Shown here piece after piece: positions 25,111-37,629 of a stretch of 64,000 nucleotides of DNA. The position numbers and the translations under genes were made by a program. The notes beneath the pieces were generated by a model that searched no databases, was not told the origin of the DNA, and saw only the letters and a program-made list of their open reading frames with translations. The stretch comes from Balaenoptera acutorostrata (lineage: Eukaryota > Chordata > Mammalia > Artiodactyla > Balaenopteridae): NCBI RefSeq assembly GCF_949987535.1, contig NC_080078.1, forward strand, positions 26,804,942 to 26,868,941, in the 5' to 3' direction. Numbering within the stretch: the stretch's first letter is position 1; each line of letters begins with the position of its first letter.

Positions 25111-25589
25111 AACTATTAAAACCTCTGGAGAAACATTATGTTGGCAATAAAGTATTTTCATGTATATGTATTTGAGTTCACTTGTCAGTCCTAGTGATTT
25201 AACGGCAATGAAACATACCATAGAATTTGCTACCTGAGATGGGTTAAAGCCAGTTCATGTTTGTATTGGGGACATTGGTTTAAAAAGGAAGTTAACATCT
25301 CCAAGTACTTAGGTTCAAGTTTTGTATGAGCTGCTTATGGCTGAGCTGTGAGAGACAGGAGCAAGTATATATTTTAGAATTTGACCAACACAGTAACAAA
25401 GGCAAGTTTGGTTTGAGGAGACAGTAAGGAACAGGTCAGTGTTGATTTGGGGAATTTGTAAAGATGCTTTTCTGTGTTTGTTCTGTGGACCACATGGTGT
25501 TTTATTACCAACAGAGAAGTTATATGATGAAAACTTAGCTTCCCCTTGGCATCTGTGATCATTAACAGCTTGATCTTATGTAGCTTTTC
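25111..25589. other. Unique sequence
   Basis: No exon or repeat could be supported. Confidence 0.4.
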
Positions 25590-25985
25590 TGTGCCGTCTC
25601 ATTTATACAAAACATCATTATCAAGTGCCCACTACATGCCTGCTCATTCCAGGCATACTCCTGCTGCAGGCCTTTTCACAAGCTGCTTCCCCCACTTGGA
25701 ATGATCTTTCCCCACATATTCAGTGATTCACACTCCCTCACCTCACCTCTGTCACATCATTGCCCCACATTTCTTTGCCTTACCACTCCATTTGAAAGTA
25801 ACTCTTCCACACCTCCCCCTACTTCTTGCCTTACTGTTCTCCAAAGCACTGTGGTTGTTTGATTTTTCATTTAGTTTGTACACTTCTGCATGTCTGTTTC
25901 CCCTTATTAGAATCAGAGGTCCATGGTAGATCCCCAGTGCCTACAACGGTTCCTGACACACACAAGGCTCTCAGCAGTTTATCAA
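25590..25985 (+). repeat. L2 LINE 3' end
   Basis: The order is characteristic of L2: a CTTGGAATGATCTTTCCCC passage, CTCACCTCTGTCACATCATT, and a final CCCCAGTGCCTACAACGGTT segment. It is well diverged. Confidence 0.75.
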
Positions 25986-25999
25986 ATTAGTGCATATAT

Positions 26000-26340
26000 G
26001 CTGGGTGCTGAGGACGCAGGGGGTGAGCAACACATACCCCACCCCCGTGGAGTTTGGAGTCTAGTGGGAGAGGCAGAAATTAGTTTAATAAAGTGTGGAA
26101 AGTGCTAGATGAGAGGACAGAACAGGAGAAACAGAGCTAGTCTAGGGGAGGCTTCCCTGAGAAAGAGAGTTTTGAGCTAACACGTGAAGGAGCAGTGAGC
26201 GTGAGCTTTGTGGTGGGGAGCAGTCTAGGCAGACGCAGCACCTTTTTCAAAGGCTTATCAGCCAGAGGGAGCAAGGCCAGCGCCGTGAGGGAGTGGGGGA
26301 GAGGTGCCCGGGCAGCTGGGCAGCTGGGCAGGGCCCCATC
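26000..26340. other. Old repeat-like passage
   Basis: A passage near 26000-26240 (GGAGGCTTCCCTGAGAAAG, then GCTAACACGTGAAGGAGCAG) has the phrase order of an ancient mammalian repeat, as at 10080-10330. The family is not assigned. A local GGCAGCTG repeat occurs at 26311-26327. Confidence 0.35.
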
Positions 26341-26869
26341 AAGCAGGGCCTTAGGCCAAGTTACAGATTTTGTTCTTAGTGAGCTGCCTAAACAGTAGTA
26401 CCAGTCACAGCCACATAGGCTGGGTCATAACTCAAGACAGTGTGGCGTATCACAGTATATATGGTATATACAGGATTTTACAGGATATCCAGCAGGGAAC
26501 TAGAATGATTAATGATGGGACCCATTTGTCATGGCCTACGAATGGCTCCCTCATAGCGATTTTGAGAGACCGCAGATAAAATGAATATATATAATAAATA
26601 GTCCATATTTGTATTATTTATTAGCAAGGCTACAGTTCTGTAATATTTTTATTTTTAATAGTATATTTGCTGGAGTTCTGAAAGTATGTTTTAGGTGGTC
26701 CTGGAAGAGAAGCATTTATTTTAGTTATAAGAAAAAAAAAAAAAAAGAAAAGAAAAAAAACTCTTTAAAATGAGCAAGATGACTGCTTTTATTGTTAGTT
26801 TCACCTGGAAAGGTAAAGTTTTGTAGAAGCGTATGGATAAAAACAGATATCAGAGACCGTAAGGCAGAG

Positions 26870-27190
26870 TGCAGAGAGCAGGCCTGTCTGGTGTGCCGTG
26901 GCCTCACTTTGATTTCCGGGGCCTGGTCCTTAACACGCTTCACCGGTGTTGGCCAGTTGCTTATCCCGAATTCTCTGAGCCTAGCTTTCCTCCTGTGGAA
27001 AACGAAGCTGAAATAGTCCTTTGCTCATCCATCTGTAGCGAGTCAGCAAGCCTCCTCCTCACGGAGGCCCCATTTGCCGGCCTCCCAGGATGGATGAGGC
27101 TGAATGAGAGGATGGTTGGTACAACACTTGGTGCAGGCCTGGCGCTTAGGAAGTGCTCCACTCCATGGCAGCTCTACCTCTAGCGAGGAA
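26870..27190 (+). repeat. MIR SINE fragment
   Basis: Recognisable MIR order: GGCCAGTTGCTTATCCC, then TTTCCTCCTGTGGAAAACG, then GCGCTTAGGAAGTGCTCC near the end. Confidence 0.6.
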
Positions 27191-27965
27191 GATAATGTTA
27201 TTTGCCTTACTGTGTTTTATACACAATTAGTGGCTTTTTAACTTATGCCTTCCAGGAGGAGAAAAGAAAAATCACTTATTTTTAGCTCTTAAAGGCTTTT
27301 CGGAATTACTTTTTAGATGCATTTAACCCTCTAAGTACATGGATCTCAACTTGAATCTGTTAAGCCTAATAATTCAGGAGGCAGAAGAGAGCCAAAGATA
27401 TCTCGTCTCATAGTTTTGTCATGATTTCAGCGTGATGATTCAAACTTACGTTATGTGTGATGTATTATTAGCTTCCCTCTCTGACTAGTGTTGGAATTCG
27501 TCTGCTGCTTGAGCACTTCCCAAGTAATTTTTTCCTTTTTTAATGAGCCATCAAATAGGATGTGGCTTGGGGTTTTCTCAGCAGTTGGAGTGGATTTCTG
27601 TTAATGTGTCTGGACTCTCTTTCCCTCTCCTTTGTGAACAACGGCATTCACTTCTGAGCAGGGCGTTAGGGGTGTGGGGTATAGGCTGCGTCCCTAGAAC
27701 AGGCCAAGCTGTTTCATCCTTGACCTTTAACAGATAACGGAACCTTGGACTTATCATCCTGTGTCAACTCATGGAGATAAGCAAGCTGTGTGCTTTTAGG
27801 GTTTGAGCTAGCAGTGAATTTTTAATTTTGTTTTATTTTTTTAAATAAGGGAAGACTAATGTACAATTGACAGGAAATACTTGTATAGATTGGAGATAAT
27901 AGAAGAGTTAAGAACTTATCATCTGATTTCTATGTGTTCTTGGGACCCGTAAGAAGGGGAAATGA
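27191..27965. other. Unique sequence
   Basis: No exon or repeat could be supported. Confidence 0.4.
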
Positions 27966-27980
27966 TCCAAAAACTGCCTT

Positions 27981-28105
27981 CCCCCCCGGCACCTTTGGCC
28001 ACACCGAGCGGCTTGCGGGATCTCAGTTCCCCAACCAGGGGTTGAACCCGGCCCCCCTGCAGTGGAAGTGCAGAGTCCTAACCATTGGACTGCCAGGGAA
28101 TTCCC
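27981..28105 (-). mobile_element. Short CHR-type SINE
   Basis: The reverse complement of the short form, ending CTGCCAGGGAATTCCC on the plus strand. The duplication TCCAAAAACTGCCTT (27966-27980) / TCCAGAAACTACCTT (28106-28120) flanks it with two mismatches, indicating some age. Confidence 0.92.
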
Positions 28106-28120
28106 TCCAGAAACTACCTT

Positions 28121-29650
28121 TATTGAGCAACCCCATGATTGGGTGGCATTCAGAACTTTTGACTTTGGTGAATTTTTTTTTCCCCCTCTGTGGTTCAGTT
28201 CTTTTCTACATTTTCTGGTCTCTGTGTAGATTTCTTCTGTCTCTCCTCCTTCCTGGTTTAGCACGGCAGAAGAGCAAGCTTGGTTAGAAGATAAGCATTG
28301 TCTTCATAGCAAGTCAGAACACCGTGTGCCAGGATGGTGGTAGCTAGGTGGTCTGCTGCTGTGTGCTTCTGTGGTTGTCAGTGAAGACCTGGGTTTAAAA
28401 CGCAGTGACCTGGTATGGTCTTTGGAAAAGCAGAATGACAAATTAAGAAACTAAGTCCAGCTCAAGGTTTGGGTTTCCTTATTTGTCATTTTGATTAAGC
28501 AGCTGTTTCTTTTCTCTTTAAGGCCTTGATCATCTTCATATCATACAGATTAATCTTTCTTTTTGTGCTTTAAAAAAGTGAATTTTTATAATACCTACAT
28601 AATTTGTGGTTCTTTACAGGCACTTAATTATCTCTAAGTAGATCATTTTCCCAGCCTTCATTTTTTTCAAGAATTTGTGAAAATGTTAGAAAAATACAGT
28701 ACTGGTTAAGTTGGCTACTGCATATGTATTGATTTAAAAAGCTACCCTGGATGGCAGTTCACAGCTTTAGGAGGATATGTTGTTTCACTTGGTTTTCCTG
28801 CAGCCTTTGTTGAAATTTGTTTGGTGAAACTCATTACCCCATACTTTGGAAATGGCCCTGACCTTTTCCTTTTCCTCACAAATGAACATATTCTTTCAAC
28901 CCTCTGCCGTGTGTTCTCCCCTGTGGGTAGAGTCTTCAGCTGCAGAGATGCTTGAAAAGCCTGCAGCAGCGCTGAGCAGGTTAAATTTAATTGCTGGGTG
29001 TCTGGGAATCTTTTCTGAAGAGGAGTGTTTCCACCAGTTGTTTTGGTCATTGTTTTGTTGGGGTGTTTTTGTTTGTCTGTTGGCTCTGGGTGAGGATTTA
29101 AACTCTCCTCTGAAAGAAAACTGTGAGGAATATGTTAGCACGATAAGTTGTATATCTCAACTCTGGTGAGCTGTGAAACCCATTTCTTAGGGACTAGAAG
29201 TAACAAGGACATTTAACCATGTTCTTCCTTCTTTACTAAAGAAATGCGATGCCAAAATGTTTATTCCTTCAAGAATAGAAAAATATTTACACCCTCCCCC
29301 AAGGGTTGGGAAATGCACTTCTTCCTATGCAGCAGGATTCTACCTGAAACAGTTGCTTCTGTAGGCTTTTTTTTTTTTTTTTTTTGCTCCAGCTATAAAA
29401 ATCTCTGTGATTTAATACATTTTGCCCTAACACTTGTGTTAATATTACATATAAAAACGCTTTTCACATGCTCTTAGATGTTGGTGATATTTGACCAAGT
29501 ATTTGAGCTTCATATTTGTGGGTTTTAAACAATAATGATGATGATGATATAAGTTTATCTTTATTATTTGTTATACATTTGATAGCTCTCTTAAGTGATG
29601 GATGGGGTATAGTGTTTAAATTTTTGATCCCCCAAATATCTCTTCATAAG
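28121..29650. other. Unique sequence with minor simple repeats
   Basis: T-tract near 29368-29385 and a (GAT)n stretch near 29535-29548. An open frame at 28846-29169 has no family features and no good splice-bounded exon. Confidence 0.4.
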
Positions 29651-29654
29651 AAAA

Positions 29655-30348
29655 CATATTGGAATGGAAAACAGTATGGAGGTTCCTCAAAAAACTAAAA
29701 ATAGAGTTGCCATATGATCCAGCAATCCCACTCCTGGGCATATACCCAGACAAAACTATAATCAGAAAAGATACACGCACCCCTGTGTTCATAGCAGCAC
29801 TATTTACAGTGGCCAAGACATGGAAACAACCTAAATGGCCATCAATAGGTGAAAAGATAAAGATGTGGTGCATATATACAGTGGAATATTAGCCATAAAA
29901 AAGAATGAAATAATGCCATTTGCAGTAACATGGATGGATCTAGAGATTATTATGCTAAGCGAAGTAAGTCAGAAAGACAAATATCATGATATCACTTATA
30001 TATGGCATCTAAAATGCGACACAAATGAACATATCTATGAAACAGAAACAGACTCACAGACATAGAGAACAGACTTGTGGTTGCCGGGGCTGGTTTGGGT
30101 GGGGGGGTGCGGTGGGAAGGAAGGATTGGGAGTTTGGGATTAGCAGATGCAAACTGTTATATATAGGATGAATAAACAACAAGGTCCTACTGTATAGCAC
30201 AGGGAACTATATTCAGTATCCTGTGATAAACCATAATGGAAAAGAATATGAAAAAGAATGTATATCTGTGTATAATTGAATCACTTTGCTGTACAGCAGA
30301 AATTAACACAGCATTGTAAATCAACTATACTTCAATAAAATTTTAAAA
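29655..30348 (+). mobile_element. 5'-truncated L1, ORF2 C-terminus plus 3' UTR
   Basis: The plus-strand frame from 29659 reads as the end of L1 ORF2 (KIELPYDPAIPLLGIYP, FIAALFTVAKTWKQPKWP, MWCIYTVEY), then a stop, then a shifted frame with PFAVTWMDLEIIMLSEVSQK. It ends at CTTCAATAAAATTTTAAAAA, with an AATAAA signal before the A-rich end. The frame is broken, so it is not functional. Confidence 0.88.
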
Positions 30349-31235
30349 AAAGTATTGGTAATAACACTGTTTTGTCATTTATGACAACATTTTAAAATAA
30401 TCTGTTTACTTATAGCCAAAGAAAAAATTACTAAACAATCATGCAGAAAGTCATATTTATTGAATTAAGCTCGGTCTTCCCCTTCTCTCCACCCTCAATT
30501 CAGTAACTCTTCAGTGCACAGTTTGTGCTTTCTGTGAGGGAGCAGGGCCAGCTGACTGAGTATTCTAAGATGCAGGCTACAAGCTGGAGTGCCCATCCAT
30601 GCGGTGGGGACCTTGTCTGGAAGGCACATCAGGGGCTGATCAGTAAGGTCGAATAAGCAGATCGATAGGTTGTTTACATCTCTTTGGCAGATTGTAGTCT
30701 TGTAGGAGAGGTTCCTTTCTCAGTGGAGATGGCTGTCTTGAGAGGTCATTCCAGGTATGTGAAGTCTTCTAAGTGGACTATTTTATTTCTCAGAATAATT
30801 TTACTTAATTATTTCAGAATAATTTTATTTATTTATAATTTAACTTATTCCTTGGAAATTTTGCCTTTTAAAAATTTTACCTTCTGGATTCTCAGAATAA
30901 TTTTATTATTCTCAGAACACTTTACTTTCAAGAATAATTTTAAAATTCTGTCGAACGTTGAAAGTTGTCAGCTTAAGATGTTAACTTGCCTACATTCAGA
31001 AATGATATCGAGATTTTCATTTAGTTTGTGATAACTGTTCTCTTAAGCCTATAGTTAAAAATGAAATGAATTGTGGAATTTTGGTTCAGCCTAGATTAGG
31101 ATTTTTGAGGTTGAGCTATAGCCAAACACCAAATTAATTAAATAAAATATTGAGACTGCTCTGTCTCAAAGAAAATTTATTTGGTCTTTGCTGGCATCGA
31201 ATCAAGCCTTTTGAGTATAACATTTTCAGCGTATT
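30349..31235. other. Unique sequence with a degenerate AT repeat
   Basis: 30789-30945 contains several variants of CAGAATAATTTTA (30791, 30815, 30893, variant near 30929). The rest is unique, with no exon. Confidence 0.45.
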
Positions 31236-31246
31236 AATAATAGTAT

Positions 31247-31437
31247 GCGTTAGCACAGGGAGATCAGCTCGGTGCTTTGTGACCACCTAGAGGGGTGGGA
31301 TAGGGAGGGTGGGAGGGAGACACAAGAGGGAGGAGATATGGGGATATATGTATATGTATAGCTGATTCACTTTGTTATAAAGGAGAAACTAACACACCAT
31401 TGTAACGCAATTATACTTCAATAAAGATGTTAAAGAA
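31247..31437 (+). mobile_element. Strongly 5'-truncated L1 3' UTR
   Basis: It starts at GCGTTAGCACAGGGAG, includes CTCGGTGCTTTGTGACC, and ends CAATAAAGATGTTAAAG. AATAAA lies at 31420-31425. The 11-bp duplication AATAATAGTAT flanks it (31236-31246 and 31438-31448). It is the same subfamily as 49418-49744. Confidence 0.92.
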
Positions 31438-31816
31438 AATAATAGTATATGTAAACATATTCATAGCTCATAACCTTCCTCTGTAATTATCAAAAACTTT
31501 GCTATCCCACGGTCAGTTAAAAAGTTTTCTTTTTGAATAGGGCTCTCTTAGTTATTACAGAGGACACAGCACTGTGGGACTAGGAGCCTGTGTTCCCTGC
31601 ACTCAGCTTTCAGATTGTCTAATCGGGTAACTACAGTAACAAAAATATTCCACTGTGTTGCAAGTCTAAGAATGACAAATTTTTTGTCTTTTATTTTTAA
31701 AGAGTATTTTAAAAAATGAAATGAATACATGTTCATTACAGAAAATTGGGGAGAAACATACACACAAATGAAATAAAATCACCTAGAAATAATCATCATA
31801 ACATTCTGTTGGTTTC

Positions 31817-31844
31817 TTTCTTTTTTTTTTTTTTTTTTTTTTTA
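31817..31844. repeat. Poly-T tract
   Basis: A T homopolymer of more than 20 bases after a CTTTCTTTC lead. It may be the tail of a small antisense retro-insert, but no body is recognised. Confidence 0.6.
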
Positions 31845-31945
31845 GTATTTTGCCTCTTTATTTTATGTGGGTATAATTGTGCATGCTTTAATTTTTTCTG
31901 TTTTTAATAATAGTTGTTGAGACGTTTTCTCAAGTTATTTAAGCT

Positions 31946-32503
31946 TGTTGGGGAAGGAAACAGTTTCCCTCTACCCTTTCTAGGTTCTTCCGGCTGGTCT
32001 AAGAATTAAATTGACACGAGACAGATTAGCAGGAGAAAAACAAACTTAATTACGTACATACTAGAGGCTCTGTAAGAAACATGAGACCCAAGGATAAGTT
32101 AGGCAGTTGAGGCTTATATGCCTTCTGAGAGGAGGAGAAAGGGGTAGGGGTTTGAGACTTCTAAGTGGGAGGAAGGCAGTTCACATGGAGATGGGAAAAT
32201 AAATGTTTGGTAAGCAAACATTTGCTGGGCCCTGCAGAGACAATGGGACACAGACAGGACTGTGGTCTCCAGGCCCTGCCGAGTTCCCCCAACCTCACTT
32301 TGCCCATATCTTTGCAGACATCTCTGGCGGTAGTGCTCCTCCTAGATCAGGCCCTTTATCCAAATTCTTTTAGGCAGTTAAAGGAGGAGAAGGGGTTAAA
32401 AACAAAGACTTCCTAAGGGTTCTGTTTCTTAAAAATAATCAGCTTAAAATAATCCTCATGCTAAATAGACACATTTTGGGGTGGCAAATTTTGCTCCCCT
32501 ACA
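31946..32503. mobile_element. Probable solo LTR of an old endogenous retrovirus
   Basis: The block begins TGTTGGGGAAGG and ends TTTTGCTCCCCTACA, giving the TG...CA ends of an LTR about 558 bp long. It contains no gag, pol or env relic, so it would be a solitary LTR. No flanking short duplication is clear. The family is not assigned, and strand is left open. Confidence 0.5.
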
Positions 32504-33033
32504 AACTCTACGAAAAAATTTTAACTGGTTGCATTAGTTAAATAAACCATCAAGTTGATATACCATAATTTACTCAATAATATTCTTATTATAGAATTTT
32601 TAGGTGATTTTTCATTCTTAATGCATTGTTTAATTTTAACAACACTCTCAAACCTCTTTGGGCAGAAGAATTTTGTGTGAAAGGAGGAACTGCAAATACA
32701 AAATTATAAAATCTCTGGAATTTCACTTGGCCTCTGTCTATAACATGATAGAGCCAGAGAATTGGTTTAAAAAAAGAAGTTTAAAAGTTAGAATTTCTCA
32801 CATATTGTCAGGTTGCCCTGTATAAAGGTTATATCAGTTTATAATCCGTCCAGTGTTAGGTATTTATCTTTTTAAAACTGTTCTTATCAGCAGTTATTTT
32901 CATTTTATTTTTGATATTTTCTCTAACTTTTTACTCCGAAAACTTTTAAACCTATAACCCTATAGGTAAGACGGCAGCATTTGTTACATTTGCTTTATCT
33001 CCCCCTCATTCTGCACCTATACACACACACGCA

Positions 33034-33064
33034 TACGTTATATATATATATATATATATATATA
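33034..33064. repeat. (TA)n microsatellite
   Basis: About fifteen TA units follow a short (CA)n stretch. This is a likely length-polymorphic tract within the old L1. Confidence 0.9.
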
Positions 33065-33478
33065 CAAGCACGTATATATGTATTATTATTATTTCTATTA
33101 AGGTAAATTTATGATATTGATATGATCTAATGTTTAGGCCATAATAAAATTTCTCCAAATGTCTCAACACTGTCTCTTACAGTTTTTTATTTTATTTTTT
33201 GATCCAAGATCAAGTCAAAATCATGTATTGCATTTAGTCATCATAATTCTCTTTTTTTAAACAAGTGTCAAAGATTTTATTCAACTCATTAATTAATGAA
33301 AAAACTAATAAGATGTTAAAAGCAATTCAAATGAGAATTTAACACACTAGACAATGTATTTTTACAGTCCTGTGAACAGAAATCATTTGCATAACTAGGG
33401 ACAGGAAGCATTTGTATTTCTCTCAGTTTTCTACAATTTAACTTCTACCGGTTGTAAAAAAACAAAAACAAACCCTGG

Positions 33479-33765
33479 TATTAGTTTTCCGCTGCTGCTG
33501 TGACAAATTACCAAAAACTTGGTAGCTTAAAACAACACAAACTGATTATCTTACAGTTTAGTTGGAGTATCTTACAGTTGGAGGGCAAAAGTCCAAAATG
33601 GGTTTCACTTGGCTAAGATCAAGGTGTCAGCAAAGCTGTGTTCCTTCTGGAGGCTCGAGGGGGGAATCCGTTTTTTTGCTTTTTCTCCACCTTCTTGAGG
33701 CCACCCGCATTCTTTGGCTCCTGGTCCCCTTCCTTCATCTTCGAAGTTAGTGGAGTCATCAAAGC
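33479..33765 (+). mobile_element. LTR fragment, ERVL/MLT2-like
   Basis: It starts TATTAGTTTTCCGCTGCTGC, then ACAAATTACCAAAAACTTGG, then AAAGTCCAAAATGGG and AAGGTGTCAGCAAAGCTGTG. This order is known from an old mammalian LTR group that I recall as MLT2-like. It is truncated on the right and has no coding relic. Confidence 0.55.
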
Positions 33766-34249
33766 TCTTTAATCTCCTTTAATCTAGAACAGTTCCCCAG
33801 CCTGTTTTTGTTTTTTATACAGCATTAACACTTTCTGAAGAGTTCAGACCAGGTGGTGTTTTGTGGTGTCCTTCGATTCGGGTTTGTCTGTCTCCTGGGA
33901 TTACACGTGTCTGACAGGAGGGCTACATAGGTGACGTCCTCTTAGCACGTCACACTGAGGGACACACACTGTCTATTTGTTCCATTAGTACTGACGTTTT
34001 GTTTGATAATTTTGTTAAATGGTGGCCTCAGAAATCTCCATTGTAGCTCTCCCACTTTGTATTAACAAGTATTCTACGGGTAATACTTGTGCAAGGATGC
34101 CATTCAGATTTTAGTTGATGTTCTGCAAAGTACACACTTGAATTATTTTGAGAAGTTTAATTGGTTCTTCTCATTTTGTGTGTTGTGTACTTTTCTTATT
34201 GATTTGTGAGTACACTTTTATTATGATGATTTTTCATTTCTAACATTTA

Positions 34250-34380
34250 GTAAGCCGTTAGTTATTAGCTACTAGGCACTGTTCTGAAACCTTCATAACG
34301 ATTTTATGAAATGCAGGTACCATCTTCCCCCTTCATTTTACAGAAGAAATTGAAGCTTAGAGAGACTAATGCTGAGTTAT
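34250..34380 (-). repeat. Antisense MIR fragment
   Basis: GGCACTGTTCTGAAACC, then CATTTTACAGAAGAAATTG and AAGCTTAGAGAGACT follow the antisense MIR order. Confidence 0.6.
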
Positions 34381-34759
34381 GTATTTTGCAAATATTTGTC
34401 CCAGTTTGTTGTATACGTCTTAATATAGTCTATTTTGCTACCCCAAAGCTTTACATATTATCATAGTAACAACTATCAATTTATTCTTTTATAGTTTTTG
34501 CCTTTGGTGTCCTATTTAGAAGCATTAAGTATTAAATCCATTAGGAATGAGTTTTGCTCAAATGCCATCTTATCAGTAAGTAGGGTTGCCAGATTTTGCC
34601 TAAACTAAGTAAGCATGGCCCAAATATTGTATGGAATGTACTTATACTAAAAAATGATTTGTTGCTTATCTGAAATTCAACTTTAACTTGGTGTCCTCTA
34701 TTTTTATTTGGCAATCCTATCAGTAAGGCTTTCCCTGGCCGCTTTATTTAAAATTGCAA

Positions 34760-35095
34760 CTCCCATCTCAGCACTCCCGGCTTTTCTCTTTCTCCATAGC
34801 ACTATATATACACAATGTATTTTACTTTTTTGTTTAGTGTCTGCACTCTACCACTGGAATATAAACTCCATGATACCAGGCTTTTTTTAACTCTTAAATG
34901 TAGGTTTGACATACATATAGAAAAGTGCACGCGTCATTAGTATATCACTCAATGAATTACCTCAAAGTGAGCACACCCATATAACCACCCTCCAGGAGGG
35001 CGAAGATTTTTATTCTCAATGTATTTCCAATGCCTAAAGTAGTACCTGACACATAGTAGGTAATCAGCAAATATTTGTTGAATGAATCAATAATG
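34760..35095 (+). repeat. L2 3' end, interrupted
   Basis: The left part ends ATAAACTCCATGATACCAGG, and the right part resumes with CCAATGCCTAAAGTAGTACC to TTGTTGAATGAATC. About 120 bp between them (34890-35010) does not fit L2 and looks like an insert. Confidence 0.6.
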
Positions 35096-37480
35096 TAGCC
35101 TGTGAGGTCGGCATTCAGGTTACTTATGTCCAAATAACTAGTGAGAGAATTTATTGATTATTTATTGCTTGGTTCTTATCCCCCTGAAAAGCGTAATTTT
35201 TGATGAATTTGAATAGTGCAATTATTTAGCTATTCCCCTACTGTTGAACATTTTGGAGGTTTATGTTTGTGGTTTTATATATATCTGTTTTTTATCCTTA
35301 AACATCTTTGTGCATTAAAAATTAGTCCTCATTTCAGATTGTTTTCATAGACTGGTTTCCCAAAAGAGGAATACTAGGCCAAAGGGTGCGCCCCTCTCAT
35401 TCAGACAGAACACCCACTGACAGTCAGTGGACCTGTCTGCTGAAGATGGCACATGGAAGGGACCAACACCATCGCCTGTGTTCCCTGCTTCGGAGAACAG
35501 CTAGCAGACCAGGTGGTGAGTGCCTGGTCGCTTCCTTGACATCATTCTTCCTGGTTGGTAGGGTGAGCAAGATGCCTCGGGGCTGAATGCCAGCTCCTCT
35601 CCTCATACTAGTTGCAGGACTTTGGGCAAGTCGTTCAACAGATTGCCGTTTTCTCTAGACAGTGATGGTAGCAGAGCCTGCGGGGGTACCACATGGGATG
35701 TAGTCTCAGGAGGTGGTAACTGCAGCTCTAGGGGCAGGTGGCCTCTGCTGCTCGAAGCTCACCCAGTCCCTGGTCCAGATCATTTGGTAGATGAGCTGAT
35801 GGAGGCAAGGTGACCACTTCACTTTGACCATGAAATACTTGTCAGGTGAATGAGGGTCAGGCTGTGAGCCTACAGGATAGGATTCCCACCTTCCCATTAT
35901 GACCACAGGTATGCAGAGAAAGAGGGGTATTATCACCCCTTTCAGACAGATTGATTTGAACTGTGAGAGCACACCCTCTCAGCTGAGGCTGCCCTCGTCT
36001 TTCCTTGCTCATACACGATACATCCATTTCTGTCACCTTCACAGGAGAAAATAGATAACCGCATTACCCTTTTCTCACACCGGTCAGCTCTTTCCAGGAT
36101 TGCTCCTATTCACGAAGAACTAACAGGTCCGTGAGTGTCGTGTGCGCATTGAGAGTATGAGTTGTCTTGTGTAAACCACTGGTGAACATGACATTTACCA
36201 CCTGGCTGCCAAGAAGAGGAGGCAGGGGTTTCTTTTCCCTTTTGGTGCTCTCACTACACCAGAAAGAATAGGTCGTTCATTCAGTTAATATTTATTACAA
36301 AGGGCCTCTGTGGGAGGAGGCTATTCTTAAACTCCACAAAGTACCCCTAACACCAAAGGGGAGTGGACAGGATGCTCAAGGGCACCTGGAGGGGCAGTGC
36401 AGTGGGGAGAGAGGAGGGGAGCGCGGGGGGGAGCGCGAGTTGGCATTTCTCTGCAGTCTCGTGTTTTATTTAAACCATCCTCGCAAACTTGAAAAATTCC
36501 ACTCTATAATACATCCATTTTATTTTAATATTAAAATGTTTTAAATGACCAGATTAATTATTTAACTTTTCCTCCCTGCTCTCCAGTAAAATCCATGCTC
36601 TGGGACGTCAAGCCATGGTTATTCAGTGGCTTGTAGTCATCGCAAGCCCCAGGCTGCTGGGAAGCAGCGAGAAATAGCTGTGTTAGACGCTCTCTCTGGG
36701 AGAAGTATCAGCGGTGGCATAAAGTGACTGGAACATGTTCCTATCTAGAAGGACTAGCTGGGGTCTGTGCACTCAGAGGACGGGCACAAAGCCCTGGGTT
36801 ATGTATTCACTCGGTTGCAACTAGAGAAGCATCATAAAATTTTTAAACTTGCATGAATTCAAATGTACTCATTGGGGAAATTATTTTCTCGGTAGTGAGA
36901 CTGGTTTTGCTTTTCGGTCCACTCAGTGAAAGTGAGTGAGTCGGGGATGAAATGGGAGCTAGGGATCTGCTTTTCCCACGAGAATATCCATTCTCAAGTT
37001 CCGCCTATCGGGTGACCCCTGCCGATTAGAAATTAGGTGTGCTCACCCACGTGTGTCTTCAGTAACCTGGTCCTCACATGCAAGCCTGGTGTGCAAGAGG
37101 AGAAGCAGCGGAGTGCTCTGACACTGGAGGGAAAAACAGCCATGTCGGATGCTGGCATGACACTTCCAAAGGGAATTTTCAAGGGTAGCTTTGACTAAAC
37201 GTGGTTTTCACCTTTAGCCTCCCTGCCGGTCTTCTCCACACAGACGCACTGTTGCACACACACTGTTGCAACTCCACCGTGCTAGGTGCTTTCCCTGAAA
37301 TGACCTCTGGACAGCACCTCAGCGCAAGGACAAGGCAACAGTTGCACGGAGAGGTGAAGTGGGAGCCCAGTGGTAGGACTTTCCAACCCCAGAGCGTACA
37401 CTCATTCCATCGGGCCTTTCTGCTCCTACAGTTGTATTAAAATCTTTTAAATCACGAATTGCTCAAAAAGAAAAAAATTT
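35096..37480. other. Unique sequence, includes a G-rich tract
   Basis: No exon could be supported. 35560-35660 has MIR-like text. A strongly G-rich stretch lies at 36388-36435. Confidence 0.4.
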
Positions 37481-37503
37481 TTTTAATTTAAATAATCCCA
37501 ACA

Positions 37504-37618
37504 GGGAGTTCCCTGGCAGTCCAGTGGGTAGGACTCGGCACTTTTACTGCCGTGGCCTGGGTTCAATCCCTGGTCAGGGAACTAAGATCCTGCAAGCCAC
37601 ACAGTGCGGCCAAAAAAA
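37504..37618 (+). mobile_element. Short CHR-type SINE
   Basis: It runs from GGAGTTCCCTGGCAGTCCAG through GGTTCAATCCCTGGTCAGGG to an A-run. CCCAAC occurs on both sides (37497-37502 and about 37620), a short possible duplication. Confidence 0.9.
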
Positions 37619-37629
37619 AACCCAACGTC

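Larger units (their letters stand above)
32930..34060. repeat. Old L1M-type sequence, copy 2, interrupted
   Basis: The left part has ACGGCAGCATTTGTTACATT and GATCAAGTCAAAATCATG, and the right part resumes near 33766 with CTTTAATCTAGAACAGTTCC. Between them lie unassigned sequence and an LTR-like block (33479-33765). The order parallels copy 1 at 20505. Confidence 0.5.
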
